NCBI RefSeq assembly: GCF_001976065.1
Contig: NZ_MNAH01000006.1
Span: forward strand, 310,001 to 374,000
Reading direction: 5' to 3'
DNA length: 64,000 nucleotides
From: Pseudomonas putida
GTDB taxonomy: Bacteria > Pseudomonadota > Gammaproteobacteria > Pseudomonadales > Pseudomonadaceae
Numbering within the stretch: the first letter of the stretch is position 1; each line of letters opens with the position of its first letter. The position numbers and the translations under genes were made by a program. The notes under the pieces were generated by a model, which saw only the letters and a program-made list of their open reading frames with translations, searched no databases and was not told the DNA's origin. This document shows, in pieces, positions 1-12,757 of this stretch.

Positions 1-688
1 TGTCGGCCAATACCTGGATCGCGCTCTCGGCAGTGCGCTTGCCCAGGGACGCTTCCATCACGGGGGCCACGTCGCTGGCCCTGGCGTGGCGCAATTGCAC
101 CACCGCGTGCATATTGCCTTGTCCGGAGTCCAACTGGCGGATGACCTGGCCGATGCGTTGCGCATTGGCAGCCGTTTCCGTGATCACCACCGCATTGGTC
201 GACACAGACGGCCCGACATAACCGTTGGCCGAGACCAGGGGTCGGACCAGCCCGGCGATGTCGGCGGCACTGCTGTTGTTAAGCTCGATCACCCGGGTGA
301 CAAATTGCGAGGGCGTAGCGTTTTTTGCAGGACTGGTGCCGGCGCGCGTCTTGGCTTCGGTCACTGGCGTGATCAGGATCCGGTCACCTTCATCGATCAC
401 CGTGAAATTGTGGGCGTCGAGCACCGAGTAGAACAAACGGCGGACGCCTTCGCGATCAAGGGCTTGCCGAGACATCACGGTGATGCGACCGGAGACCCTG
501 GGATCAAGCACCACGGTGGTCCCCAGAATGCCGGAGATCTCTTCAACGATGTCGCGCAGCTCGGCGTAATTCATCGCCAGCTGCCACTTTTCTTGCGCAG
601 CCCGCACCGTGCCCGGCAAGGCCAGGCTCGCCAAAACGACAAGTAAAAACATGGAGCGCAAGGCCTGCACGCCAACGAAACTGTTCAT
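1..688 (-). CDS. gspD: type II secretion system secretin GspD, N-terminal part (runs off the window)
   Basis: Reading the minus strand from an ATG at 688 gives an open frame to base 1 with no stop, so the C-terminal part lies outside the window. It starts with a signal peptide (about residues 1-30, hydrophobic run around LLVVLASLALPG, then AQEKW). It continues into secretin N0 and N1 domains: NYAELRDIVEEISGILG, DPRVSGRITVMS, and a repeat module with VIELNNSSAADIAGLVRPL. Secretins form the outer-membrane channel of type II secretion. The start lies 8 bases after the gspC stop, so the two are co-transcribed. The pore-forming C-terminal domain cannot be seen. PilQ was considered, but PilQ is encoded separately at 14.5-16.6 kb and has AMIN domains that this protein lacks. 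Confidence 0.9.
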   Translation of the reverse strand, partial: MNSFVGVQALRSMFLLVVLASLALPGTVRAAQEKWQLAMNYAELRDIVEEISGILGTTVVLDPRVSGRITVMSRQALDREGVRRLFYSVLDAHNFTVIDEGDRILITPVTEAKTRAGTSPAKNATPSQFVTRVIELNNSSAADIAGLVRPLVSANGYVGPSVSTNAVVITETAANAQRIGQVIRQLDSGQGNMHAVVQLRHARASDVAPVMEASLGKRTAESAIQVLAD

Positions 689-696
689 GATGTAGA

Positions 697-1215
697 TCAC
701 TCTGACAGCCCGGAAACCGGGCGTAGATAACGCGTGGAAACCGCGGAAGACTGTGTGTCACCCGGCGACTCGAATCGACGCAGGAAGCTGGCGGCAGACG
801 GTTGCAGCGCTAACCGCTCCTCCCGCCCCTTGTTCCACAGCACCACTTGATTGGCCTCGACGCGACGCAGAACGCTGCCACCGGGCAAGCGTTCGCCCAC
901 CTGGTAGATGCGCGAGCCTTGGGCGTCGGCGAGCAACGCTCTGGACAAACCGTTGCTGAGCACAAAGCTGGCCTGCAAGGTCAGCGGCTCGGCACTGGCA
1001 AGCAATGAGGTTCCTTGTGTCAGGCCCAGCACCGATGCGACCGCCGTAGCATCCAGCGGTATGTGCACGGGAACAGCGGTGGGTGCCCATACCGGTAGTG
1101 GCGGCGAGGCCAGGCGCTCACGAAAGTGCCACTCCTGCCAGATCAGCAGCACGGCATAACCCAACGGCATGACCAGCAGGCTAAAACGGCTCATCAGCTT
1201 CAACGAGTTCTTCAC
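697..1215 (-). CDS. gspC: type II secretion system inner-membrane protein GspC (short form)
   Basis: A 172-residue protein with one N-terminal membrane segment (about residues 10-27, LLVMPLGYAVLLIWQEW) followed by a periplasmic part. The stretch IPLDATAVASVLGL...ASAEPLTLQASFVLSNG, ending in IYQVGERLPGGSVLRRVEANQVVL, matches the homology region of GspC/XcpP. That region contacts the secretin N0 domain and links the inner-membrane platform to GspD. The gene lies directly upstream of gspD, the usual order at the start of gsp operons. The protein is shorter than typical GspC (about 230-300 residues) and has no room for the C-terminal PDZ or coiled-coil domain. The family call is firm from the homology region plus the gspD neighbour. 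Confidence 0.8.
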   Translation of the reverse strand: MKNSLKLMSRFSLLVMPLGYAVLLIWQEWHFRERLASPPLPVWAPTAVPVHIPLDATAVASVLGLTQGTSLLASAEPLTLQASFVLSNGLSRALLADAQGSRIYQVGERLPGGSVLRRVEANQVVLWNKGREERLALQPSAASFLRRFESPGDTQSSAVSTRYLRPVSGLSE

Positions 1216-1249
1216 CAGGGAGGCGCTCGATCGAATAATTGCCGCATCC

Positions 1250-1768
1250 TCATAACGACATCCGCCGCAGTACCCGGCGGCCGCAAATCTCGTGCACGAT
1301 CACGGCACCGACATGCAGTGCAATCAGTGCCGAAAGAACCCCACACGCCCATACATGAACCGTGGTGAACTGCGCGATGAGGAAGGAATTGCCTAAAGGT
1401 TGAGGGATCTCGACCAGGCCGAACACATTGATGGGGCGATCCATCATCAGCACACCGGTCACTAAAACAATGCTCACCGTAAGGTAGATCAGTACGTGAG
1501 CAAGTCCCACGAGCCTTTGCCCCGTCGATGCCGCCACCTTCCTTGCATGCAAAGTGTGATAGACAAAAATACAAACTCGCCAGATAAAAAACGGTATGAA
1601 TACTGTGGTCAGCGAAACATTGATGAATGCCACCGACTGCTTAACCGGGACGGATACATTTACGACAGATACATAGAACCCGGAAGCCAGAGTCCACAAG
1701 ATGATCGCTGCCGATATCCAGTGCAGCAGCACGCGTTGTCTGGAATAACCGGAAACCGTCATTTGCAT
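1250..1768 (-). CDS. cytochrome b561-like membrane protein
   Basis: About 172 residues with four predicted membrane segments (around VLLHWISAAIILWTLASGF, FIPFFIWRVCIFVYH, VLIYLTVSIVLVTGVLM and HVWACGVLSALIALHVGAV). Histidines within or beside them (LLHW, VYHTLH, GLAHVL, TTVHVW, ALHVG) fit b-type haem ligation as in bacterial cytochrome b561. Such proteins move electrons across or within the inner membrane. An upstream in-frame GTG at 1804 exists, but MQMTVSGYSRQRVLLHW resembles the usual b561 N-terminus, so I place the start at 1768; a second ATG follows at 1762. The gene sits between the secretion genes and the LPMO gene, all on the same strand. A role as an electron source is an inference only. 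Confidence 0.7.
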   Translation of the reverse strand: MQMTVSGYSRQRVLLHWISAAIILWTLASGFYVSVVNVSVPVKQSVAFINVSLTTVFIPFFIWRVCIFVYHTLHARKVAASTGQRLVGLAHVLIYLTVSIVLVTGVLMMDRPINVFGLVEIPQPLGNSFLIAQFTTVHVWACGVLSALIALHVGAVIVHEICGRRVLRRMSL

Positions 1769-1831
1769 CTCGATAAAAAAATGAACCTTCAGGCAACCTT
1801 TCACAGGTCACCTGAAGTACTGCCAAAGAAC

Positions 1832-3298
1832 TTAGATTTTGTTCCAGGCCATGTGCGAGTGCGCACCGACACCGGGTTCAAAACCATTGGCAGACGGGCT
1901 GTACTGCTTGCAATAACCCGATTCAGGGAATGGCTTGCACTCGAATACTTCATTGGTCTTCGGTTGCAGTACCTTGGTGCCGGCGGTGTACTCGCTGATG
2001 CCTTCCGGGAACACGAAGTCGTAGTCGGCACCGGCACCTTCACCGGTCACGTTGATAGTTTGGGTGTCCTGTCGGGTGGTCCGGCCATCCAGAGTGGTGC
2101 CAACCAGTGTCAGGGTATGTGCCCCGGGATTGCTGCGGATATCGATGGCCAGCCAGTTGGAACCACTGTCCGCCTGTGTCGATGTCGAGCCCACCGGCTT
2201 GTTGTTCTGGTCGAACAGAATTGCTTCGACGTTCATCTTGCGATTGGAGATCATTCCAAAATCGACCTTGGCCTGACCTTTTACCAAAACATACTGCGGC
2301 TGCATGGCGCCGACTGACAGCTTCGCCGCTGCATCTTCCTTCATGTCCAGTTGCAATTCGTAACGGGTTACGCCGCTGTCTTTTTGCGCATATACGCTGT
2401 TGTTGCCCTTGACTGGTTCGATCGTGCCGCTTTCATCACGAACACCTGCACGGATGAGCGCGTGAGCCTTGTTGATGGCTTCTGCCAATTTGAACGACCA
2501 GTTGTTTGGCGAACCTTCCTCGGCACTGTCGATGGAGATTTCAACGCTATAGTCGGGGTTTTCACCATTGGCGGAGAACGCGCGCGCCTTGACCTTGTCT
2601 CCGACCAGCAACGAGGTCGACGGCGAGATGCTGCCCACGGAGGACCAACCGCCCGGTAGTTCTGGTTCTGCAAGAATGTTCACATCCGCCGCGTTATAGA
2701 ACGCTGCATCGGTATCACCAACCGTCCAGATCGCCAGGATGACGTGCTGGCCGGACTTGTCCGTGGGGATGTTGCAGTTATGTTTGGCACCCGTCACCGG
2801 CTTCTGGTTACCGCCATCGATAGTGCAGAACGGCGTGCTTTCGAACGTGGCACGCTTGAGTGCTTCGTTGGGGTTCCAGCCGTTGCGGGTGATGAAATAT
2901 TCATGCTTGGTGGCCGGATGCACAGCGGTGTACTGCCATTGGAAATCGATGTTGCGATCCTTGATTTCCGTCAGGTGCCAACGGGCGGCCGACTGGGCGT
3001 CCAGGGCGGAGAACAACGAGTGGCCGCCACTCGCGATCTTGCCATCGACTGGCCCTTGCAGAGGCGCGCCGCCAATACCCGCCGGGAAGCCCTTGAAGGT
3101 TTCACCGACACTTTGAGGTTCGTATTGGGCACCACCACATTTGGTATTCAAGCCTTTCTGGCAAGCCAGCGCGCGCGAAGGCGGCACTTCCAGATAGCCA
3201 TGCGCGGAAACACTTTGTGATGCCAACATTGCCGATAACAGGATCATAGAAGAAGTGCAGGCGGCCAACGCACTTCCCTTGCAATAAGTATTTTTCAT
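1832..3298 (-). CDS. gbpA: GbpA-type chitin-binding lytic polysaccharide monooxygenase (AA10)
   Basis: A 488-residue secreted protein. A signal peptide (residues 1-32, ending SQSVSA) is followed by HGYLEVPPSR, so the mature protein would start with His33, the first ligand of the copper histidine brace. The second ligand is probably His127 (QYTAVHPATKHEYF). The AA10 core ends near AAFYNAADVNI. A GbpA-like middle region follows (about 220-410). The C-terminal module, with the stretches YTAGTKVLQPKTNEVFECKP and YCKQYSPSANGFEPGVGAHS, looks like a CBM73/CBM5-type chitin-binding domain. Length and domain order match Vibrio GbpA. An ATG at 3361 is in frame, but MKNTYCKG starts a proper signal peptide, so 3298 is used. 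AA10 enzymes oxidatively cleave chitin or cellulose, and Pseudomonas CbpD-like proteins leave by type II secretion, whose genes lie just downstream. Confidence 0.88.
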   Translation of the reverse strand: MKNTYCKGSALAACTSSMILLSAMLASQSVSAHGYLEVPPSRALACQKGLNTKCGGAQYEPQSVGETFKGFPAGIGGAPLQGPVDGKIASGGHSLFSALDAQSAARWHLTEIKDRNIDFQWQYTAVHPATKHEYFITRNGWNPNEALKRATFESTPFCTIDGGNQKPVTGAKHNCNIPTDKSGQHVILAIWTVGDTDAAFYNAADVNILAEPELPGGWSSVGSISPSTSLLVGDKVKARAFSANGENPDYSVEISIDSAEEGSPNNWSFKLAEAINKAHALIRAGVRDESGTIEPVKGNNSVYAQKDSGVTRYELQLDMKEDAAAKLSVGAMQPQYVLVKGQAKVDFGMISNRKMNVEAILFDQNNKPVGSTSTQADSGSNWLAIDIRSNPGAHTLTLVGTTLDGRTTRQDTQTINVTGEGAGADYDFVFPEGISEYTAGTKVLQPKTNEVFECKPFPESGYCKQYSPSANGFEPGVGAHSHMAWNKI

Positions 3299-3537
3299 CC
3301 AATAAATTCCAGACTGCTTATCGAGAATTAAGGCGCGCATTGCAGGCACCATTAATTGCAATTGAGCTCAACGCTGGTGAGCACGGATTCGCAAATATAC
3401 TCGGATGAAAGAGCTTAATATGTAGGAAAAATCGCCAATTACATGAGGATATTTCTTTCCGGCCCGATATCTGACAAAGAAAGAAAATAAATCTTACAAG
3501 AGGCAACAATTAAACCAGAGACAAAATAAAACATATA
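3299..3537. other. AT-rich intergenic region upstream of the LPMO gene
   Basis: About 240 bases without a credible gene, clearly more AT-rich than the neighbouring coding DNA. It should contain the promoter of the minus-strand LPMO gene. I could not assign -35/-10 boxes with confidence. A 63-codon frame on the minus strand here has no family resemblance and was not called. Confidence 0.5.
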
Positions 3538-3539
3538 AA

Positions 3540-3572
3540 AAAACCCGCCTGGCGCCAGGCCAGACGGGCTTT
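3540..3572 (-). terminator. rho-independent terminator of hemE
   Basis: On the minus strand the sequence just after the hemE stop forms a 12-base-pair stem (AGCCCGTCTGGC / GCCAGGCGGGTT, with two G-T pairs) with a 5-base loop, followed by a run of T residues. Confidence 0.85.
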
Positions 3573-3589
3573 AATCAACTTTGACGTAA

Positions 3590-4657
3590 TTATTCGTGAT
3601 ACTGCGCCGACAACTCATGCACCGCGCGCAGGAAGGCGCCAGCGTGTTCCGGATCGACTTCCGGGGTGATGCCATGGCCAAGGTTGAACACGTGGCCGCT
3701 GCCCTTGCCGTAACTGGCGAGAATACGCCCGACTTCGGCACGAATCGCTTCCGGCTTGGCGTAGAGCACCGTCGGGTCCATGTTGCCTTGCAGGGCAACT
3801 TTGCTGCCGACACGCTCACGGGCGTTGCCGATGTCGCAGGTCCAGTCCAGGCCCAGGGCATCCGCGCCAGCGTCAGCAATGCTTTCCAGCCACAGGCCAC
3901 CATTCTTGGTGAACAGGATGACCGGAACCTTGCGACCTTCGTGCTCGCGAATCAGACCGCTGACGATCTTGCGCATATACGCCAGGGAAAACTCCTGGTA
4001 CGCCGCCGCCGACAGGTTGCCGCCCCAGGTATCAAAGATCTGCACGGCTTGCGCACCGGCCATGATCTGGCCGTTGAGGTAGCTGGTGACCGACTGCGCG
4101 AGTTTATCCAACAGCAAGTGCATGGCTTGGGGGTTGTCGTAGAGCATGGCCTTGGTCTTGCGGAAGTCTTTCGACGAGCCGCCTTCGACCATGTAGGTGG
4201 CCAGGGTCCAAGGGCTGCCGGAGAAACCGATCAGCGGCACGCGGCCGTTCAGTTCACGGCGGATGGTGCTGACCGCATCCATCACGTAACCCAGGTCTTT
4301 GTGCGGATCAGGAATCGGCAGGGCTTCGATGTCGGCCAGGGTGCTGACGACTTTCCTGAAGCGCGGACCTTCTCCGGTTTCGAAGTACAGGCCTTGGCCC
4401 ATGGCATCGGGGATGGTCAGGATGTCGGAGAAAAGGATCGCCGCGTCCAGTTGTGGATAACGGTCCAGCGGCTGCATCGTGACTTCGCAAGCGAACGCCG
4501 GGTTCATGCACAGGCTCATGAAATCGCCGGCCTTGGCACGGCTGGCGCGGTATTCAGGCAGGTAGCGACCCGCCTGACGCATCATCCACACAGGGGTGAC
4601 GTCTACGGGTTGCTTGAGCAGGGCGCGCAGGAAACGGTCGTTCTTCAGGGCAGTCAT
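3590..4657 (-). CDS. hemE: uroporphyrinogen decarboxylase
   Basis: The 355-residue protein is full length for HemE. It shows the N-terminal signature PVWMMRQAGRYLPEYR, which carries the substrate-binding arginines and the family pattern, and the motif GFSGSPWTLATYMVEGG. It decarboxylates the four acetate side chains of uroporphyrinogen III to give coproporphyrinogen III in haem synthesis, in the cytoplasm. It is a single gene here, ending in a strong terminator, with a REP doublet separating it from gltD upstream. ATG start followed by TALKNDRFLRALLKQPVD, as in other Pseudomonas. Confidence 0.97.
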   Translation of the reverse strand: MTALKNDRFLRALLKQPVDVTPVWMMRQAGRYLPEYRASRAKAGDFMSLCMNPAFACEVTMQPLDRYPQLDAAILFSDILTIPDAMGQGLYFETGEGPRFRKVVSTLADIEALPIPDPHKDLGYVMDAVSTIRRELNGRVPLIGFSGSPWTLATYMVEGGSSKDFRKTKAMLYDNPQAMHLLLDKLAQSVTSYLNGQIMAGAQAVQIFDTWGGNLSAAAYQEFSLAYMRKIVSGLIREHEGRKVPVILFTKNGGLWLESIADAGADALGLDWTCDIGNARERVGSKVALQGNMDPTVLYAKPEAIRAEVGRILASYGKGSGHVFNLGHGITPEVDPEHAGAFLRAVHELSAQYHE

Positions 4658-4790
4658 GTCGGCATCCGGAAAAAAAGTGCGGGCATTTTCTCAGAGCGCG
4701 ACGCAAAAGGCACGAATGCAGGTCAGCCTTTTGTCTATCGGGTCAATTTGTCGCGCTGGAACACGATTTTCCGCAACGCCCTAAAACAAC

Positions 4791-4881
4791 TGTGGGAGCG
4801 AGCCTGCTCGCGAAGAAGCCGGCACATCCAACATTGAAGTTGGCTGGCAGACCGCTTTCGCGAGCAGGCTCGCTCCCACAG
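4791..4881. repeat. REP doublet (REPIN) between gltD and hemE
   Basis: Two inverted copies of TGTGGGAGCGAGCCTGCTCG: one from 4791 on plus and its reverse complement ending at 4881, with about 40 bases between them. Each copy is itself an imperfect palindrome. This is the dominant REP type of the window. Confidence 0.9.
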
Positions 4882-4910
4882 GGTTATTGCGTTTGGCTCA
4901 GGCGCCGGGG

Positions 4911-6329
4911 TTAGACGCCCAGGTAATCCAGGATCCCTTCGGCGGCATTGCGGCCTTCGAAGATCGCCGTCACCACCAGGTCAGAACCGCGAACCATATC
5001 GCCACCGGCGAAGATTTTCGGGTTGCTGGTCTGGTGCTTGTACTGGCCTTGTTCCGGGGCCACGACACGGCCCTGGCTGTCGGTCTGGATGGCGAACTGA
5101 TCGAACCACGGTGCCGGGCTTGGGCGGAAACCGAAGGCGATGACCACGGCGTCGGCCGGGATGATCTCTTCGGAGCCCGGGATCGGCTCGGGGCTGCGAC
5201 GGCCACGGGCGTCCGGTTCGCCGAGACGGGTCTCGACCACCTTCACGCCTTCGACCTTGTCTTCGCCAACGATGGCGATCGGCTGGCGGTTGTAGAGGAA
5301 CTTCACGCCTTCTTCCTTGGCGTTCTTCACCTCTTTGCGCGAGCCCGGCATGTTCGCCTCGTCACGACGATAGGCGCAGGTCACCGACTTGGCGCCCTGG
5401 CGGATCGAAGTACGGTTGCAGTCCATCGCCGTGTCGCCGCCACCCAGGACCACGACCTTCTTGCCTTTCATGTCGACGAAATCTTCCGGCGACTTTTCAA
5501 AGCCCAGGTTGCGGTTGACGTTGGCGATCAGGAAGTCCAGGGCATCATAGACGCCTGGCAGATCCTCACCGGCGAAGCCGCCCTTCATGTAGGTGTAGGT
5601 GCCCATGCCCATGAATACCGCATCGTATTCTTCGAGCAGTTGCTCCATGGTCACGTCCTTGCCCACCTCGGTGTTGAGGCGGAACTGGATGCCCATGCCG
5701 GTGAAGACTTCGCGGCGATTGCTCAGCACGGTCTTTTCCAGCTTGAACTCGGGGATACCGAAGGTCAGCAGACCGCCAATTTCCGGGTTCTTGTCGAACA
5801 CTACCGGGGTCACGCCACCGCGCACCAGCACGTCGGCACAACCGAGGCCCGCCGGGCCGGCGCCGATAATCGCGACACGCTTGCCGGTCGGCTTGACCTT
5901 GGACATGTCCGGGCGCCAGCCCATGGCGAACGCGGTATCGGTGATGTACTTCTCCACCGAACCGATGGTCACCGCGCCGAAGCCGTCGTTGAGGGTGCAG
6001 GCACCCTCGCACAGACGGTCCTGCGGGCACACCCGGCCGCAGACTTCCGGCAGGGTGTTGGTCTGGTGCGACAGCTCGGCAGCCTGGAGGATGTTGCCCT
6101 CGGCCACCAGCTTGAGCCAGTTGGGAATGAAGTTGTGCACCGGGCACTTCCATTCGCAATACGGGTTACCGCAACCCAGGCAGCGGTGGGCCTGGTCGGC
6201 CGACTGCTGGGGTTTGAAGGGTTCGTAGATTTCCACGAACTCTTTCTTGCGTTGACGCAACAGTTTCTTCTTCGGATCCTTGCGCCCGACATCGATGAAC
6301 TGGAAGTCGTTATTCAGACGTTCAGCCAT
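4911..6329 (-). CDS. gltD: glutamate synthase (NADPH) small chain
   Basis: A 472-residue protein. It begins with a cysteine-rich region for iron-sulfur clusters (CLGCGNPYCEWKCPVHN and CGRVCPQDRLCEGAC, about residues 50-115). A first dinucleotide fold follows (VAIIGAGPAGLGCADVL, FAD), then a second (VVVLGGGDTAMDC, NADPH), and a C-terminal FAD motif (IFAGGDMVRGSDLVVTAI). GltD takes electrons from NADPH and passes them to GltB, which makes two glutamates from glutamine and 2-oxoglutarate. It lies 33 bases downstream of gltB on the same strand, so the two form an operon. Full length. Confidence 0.97.
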   Translation of the reverse strand: MAERLNNDFQFIDVGRKDPKKKLLRQRKKEFVEIYEPFKPQQSADQAHRCLGCGNPYCEWKCPVHNFIPNWLKLVAEGNILQAAELSHQTNTLPEVCGRVCPQDRLCEGACTLNDGFGAVTIGSVEKYITDTAFAMGWRPDMSKVKPTGKRVAIIGAGPAGLGCADVLVRGGVTPVVFDKNPEIGGLLTFGIPEFKLEKTVLSNRREVFTGMGIQFRLNTEVGKDVTMEQLLEEYDAVFMGMGTYTYMKGGFAGEDLPGVYDALDFLIANVNRNLGFEKSPEDFVDMKGKKVVVLGGGDTAMDCNRTSIRQGAKSVTCAYRRDEANMPGSRKEVKNAKEEGVKFLYNRQPIAIVGEDKVEGVKVVETRLGEPDARGRRSPEPIPGSEEIIPADAVVIAFGFRPSPAPWFDQFAIQTDSQGRVVAPEQGQYKHQTSNPKIFAGGDMVRGSDLVVTAIFEGRNAAEGILDYLGV

Positions 6330-6362
6330 TGTTAAAACCTCATCAAACTCTTCAGGCGCATA

Positions 6363-10808
<4,446 letters not shown>

Positions 10809-10917
10809 AGACACTTTCTCACCAGGCTGCCTCTTATCGAGGCAAATTTCTTTTCAATTCAACCACTTACCTTCCGCGCCGAACGTACGCCAGCTTTGCG
10901 GGGGCAAAAGGGAGGTC

Positions 10918-10946
10918 ATTGTACACACCGACACTTGGCCTCACAA
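10918..10946 (-). promoter_or_regulatory. probable sigma70-type promoter of gltBD
   Basis: On the minus strand TTGTGA (10946-10941) and TACAAT (10923-10918) are separated by 17 bases, about 110 bases upstream of the gltB start. The -10 box matches 5 of 6 and the -35 box 4 of 6 consensus positions. Inferred by eye. Confidence 0.5.
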
Positions 10947-11130
10947 ATTTGGCGACGAAATGTCGCAAATCTATGTCGCATTTGTGAAAGGTTTAAAGCG
11001 ATCTGCTGTGCTAGTCAAAACTTTTTTAATTTTGACCGCAACGACTCAAAGACTACTGTGACGCAGACACCACAAGGCACGCGGCCTGTAGAGGCGGCAT
11101 GCCGTGCAGAAATTTTGAGGTGCTTGGAGA

Positions 11131-11151
11131 GGCGGCCTGGGTAAGGCCGCC
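11131..11151 (-). other. stem-loop after damX
   Basis: GGCGGCC and GGCCGCC form a perfect 7-base-pair stem with a 7-base loop, beginning 7 bases past the damX stop. No T-run follows on the minus strand, so it is a weak candidate terminator or an mRNA 3' end protector. Confidence 0.45.
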
Positions 11152-11157
11152 GAATCT

Positions 11158-12747
11158 TCAGCGAGCTGTTGCCAGTTCCTGTTGGACGCTGGCGACAGAG
11201 CGTGGCCAAGGTTTACCAGCCTGAACCTTCGCTGGCAAGGCCTTGATGGCGGAAACGGCTGCATCACGATTGGCGAAACTGCCGTAGGTGATCACGTAGA
11301 GCGGTTTGCCGTTGAGGACTTTCTTGAAATAACGGTACTCGCCGCCCTGCTCCTTGACGAAGCTTTGCGCGGCCGTTTCCGAGCTGGTGCCGAGGATCTG
11401 CACCACGTAGTTCCCCGGCGCCTGGCCCGCGTACCAGGTGCCACCGGCAGCCTTGGCGCCGGTCGCCGGTTTTTCGGCCGGTTTGGCGGCAACGGCGGCA
11501 GGCTTGGCCGGCGCTGGAGCCGGTGCAGGCTTGGCAACCGGGGCAGGCGCCGGTTTGGCGGTAGCGACCTGGGTCGGTGCAGGCGTCGGTTTGGCTGCCG
11601 GCGTTGGCGCAGGGCCAGCCGGAACGCCTGTCGGCGGTGCAATGGTGGTCACGGTTGGCGGGGTCGCGCTGGAACCCTCGACCGGTACGCCGTCATCGCC
11701 TTCGGTAATACCGCCTGCCGCTTCGGCCAATGGCTCGCGCATGACCGGTTGCGAATTGCCGACCAACGGCAATGGCATTGGCTGCGTATTGCCGGCGAAT
11801 TCAACGGCCGGCGCACCGCCAGACTGTGGCGACCCCTGCCCGAGCGGTAGTTGCGCCTGTTCGTTGGCAGGCGCCCCCGTGGTCGGTGTCTTGCTGCGAC
11901 CCGGCATCAACCAGGCGGCAGCTACCGCGACCACAACGACGGCGGAAATCGCCAATACGTGTTTCTTCGGCATATTGAACCCCATACTTGGACGCTTCAC
12001 CGCGGAGCGGCTGGCAATCATGGCTTCGATCATCGCATCGCGGGCAACCTGGTTGATATTGCCAGGCCAACCCTCGGAGCTTTCGTGAATATCAGAGATC
12101 TGATTTGCAGTGAAAAGTTCGATACCCCGGCCGGCGCCTTCGAGCCGCTGCTCCAGGTATTCGCGAGTTTCCTCTTCGGTGTAAGGCTGCAGTTCGATGA
12201 CATGGAAGCGCTCTTCCTCGAGACTCAACTGATCGAGCTGAGCGATCATCGACGACTCGCCGAACAGGAACACATGCGGACGGCCTTCCGGTGCACCGGC
12301 GGCCAGGGCCATCAAGGCCTCGAGCGCAGACTCGTCAAGCTGCTCGGCATCATCGACCAGCAGATAGACCTCCTGCCCCGTAAGAGCAAGTTGAACCACC
12401 TGTTTCAGGATTGCACCGATCTCGGCCTGGCCAACGTTCAATGCCTGGGCGACCTGCTGCAACAAGCCAGCCGAATCACCGGCGCCACGGGCGGAAACCA
12501 CCACGCTCTGCACCGTTTGCTTGTTGGTGCTGGCCACCAGGGCCTGACGCAGCAGGGTCTTGCCACTGCCTTGGGGACCAGTGACCACCAATAGCAACTG
12601 GCTGTAACGCGCCAGATGGTGCAACTGCCCCAGCACCGGCTTGCGCTGGGCAGGGAAAAACTTGAAGCCAGGGACCCGTGGAGCAAAAGGGTCATGACTC
12701 AACTGGTAGTGGCCGAGGAAAGCCTCGTCGGCATGCAAACTAGTCAT
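11158..12747 (-). CDS. damX: DamX-like AAA ATPase / SPOR-domain protein
   Basis: A 529-residue protein. Residues about 1-250 form an AAA-type ATPase with Walker A GPQGSGKT (57-64) and Walker B YLLVDDAEQ (about 128-136). A single membrane segment follows (263-281, VLAISAVVVVAVAAAWL). A long Pro/Ala-rich linker spans about 285-440. A C-terminal SPOR domain ends it (about 445-525; NYVVQILGTSSETAAQSFV and PLYVITYGSFANRDAA). SPOR domains bind denuded septal peptidoglycan, so the protein probably acts at the division site, with the ATPase in the cytoplasm and SPOR in the periplasm. It is the last gene of the pilMNOPQ-aroKB run, 10 bases after aroB, as in enterobacterial and other Pseudomonas dam/aro loci. 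The ATPase half is absent from E. coli DamX, so the name is by position and SPOR architecture. Confidence 0.82.
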   Translation of the reverse strand: MTSLHADEAFLGHYQLSHDPFAPRVPGFKFFPAQRKPVLGQLHHLARYSQLLLVVTGPQGSGKTLLRQALVASTNKQTVQSVVVSARGAGDSAGLLQQVAQALNVGQAEIGAILKQVVQLALTGQEVYLLVDDAEQLDESALEALMALAAGAPEGRPHVFLFGESSMIAQLDQLSLEEERFHVIELQPYTEEETREYLEQRLEGAGRGIELFTANQISDIHESSEGWPGNINQVARDAMIEAMIASRSAVKRPSMGFNMPKKHVLAISAVVVVAVAAAWLMPGRSKTPTTGAPANEQAQLPLGQGSPQSGGAPAVEFAGNTQPMPLPLVGNSQPVMREPLAEAAGGITEGDDGVPVEGSSATPPTVTTIAPPTGVPAGPAPTPAAKPTPAPTQVATAKPAPAPVAKPAPAPAPAKPAAVAAKPAEKPATGAKAAGGTWYAGQAPGNYVVQILGTSSETAAQSFVKEQGGEYRYFKKVLNGKPLYVITYGSFANRDAAVSAIKALPAKVQAGKPWPRSVASVQQELATAR

Positions 12748-12757
12748 CGCGTTCTTA

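Larger units (their letters stand above)
10809..11157. other. intergenic region between damX and gltB
   Basis: About 350 bases with no credible gene. It holds the gltB leader and probable promoter. There is an AT-rich patch around 11020-11045. A stem-loop lies immediately after the damX stop (described separately). Confidence 0.5.
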
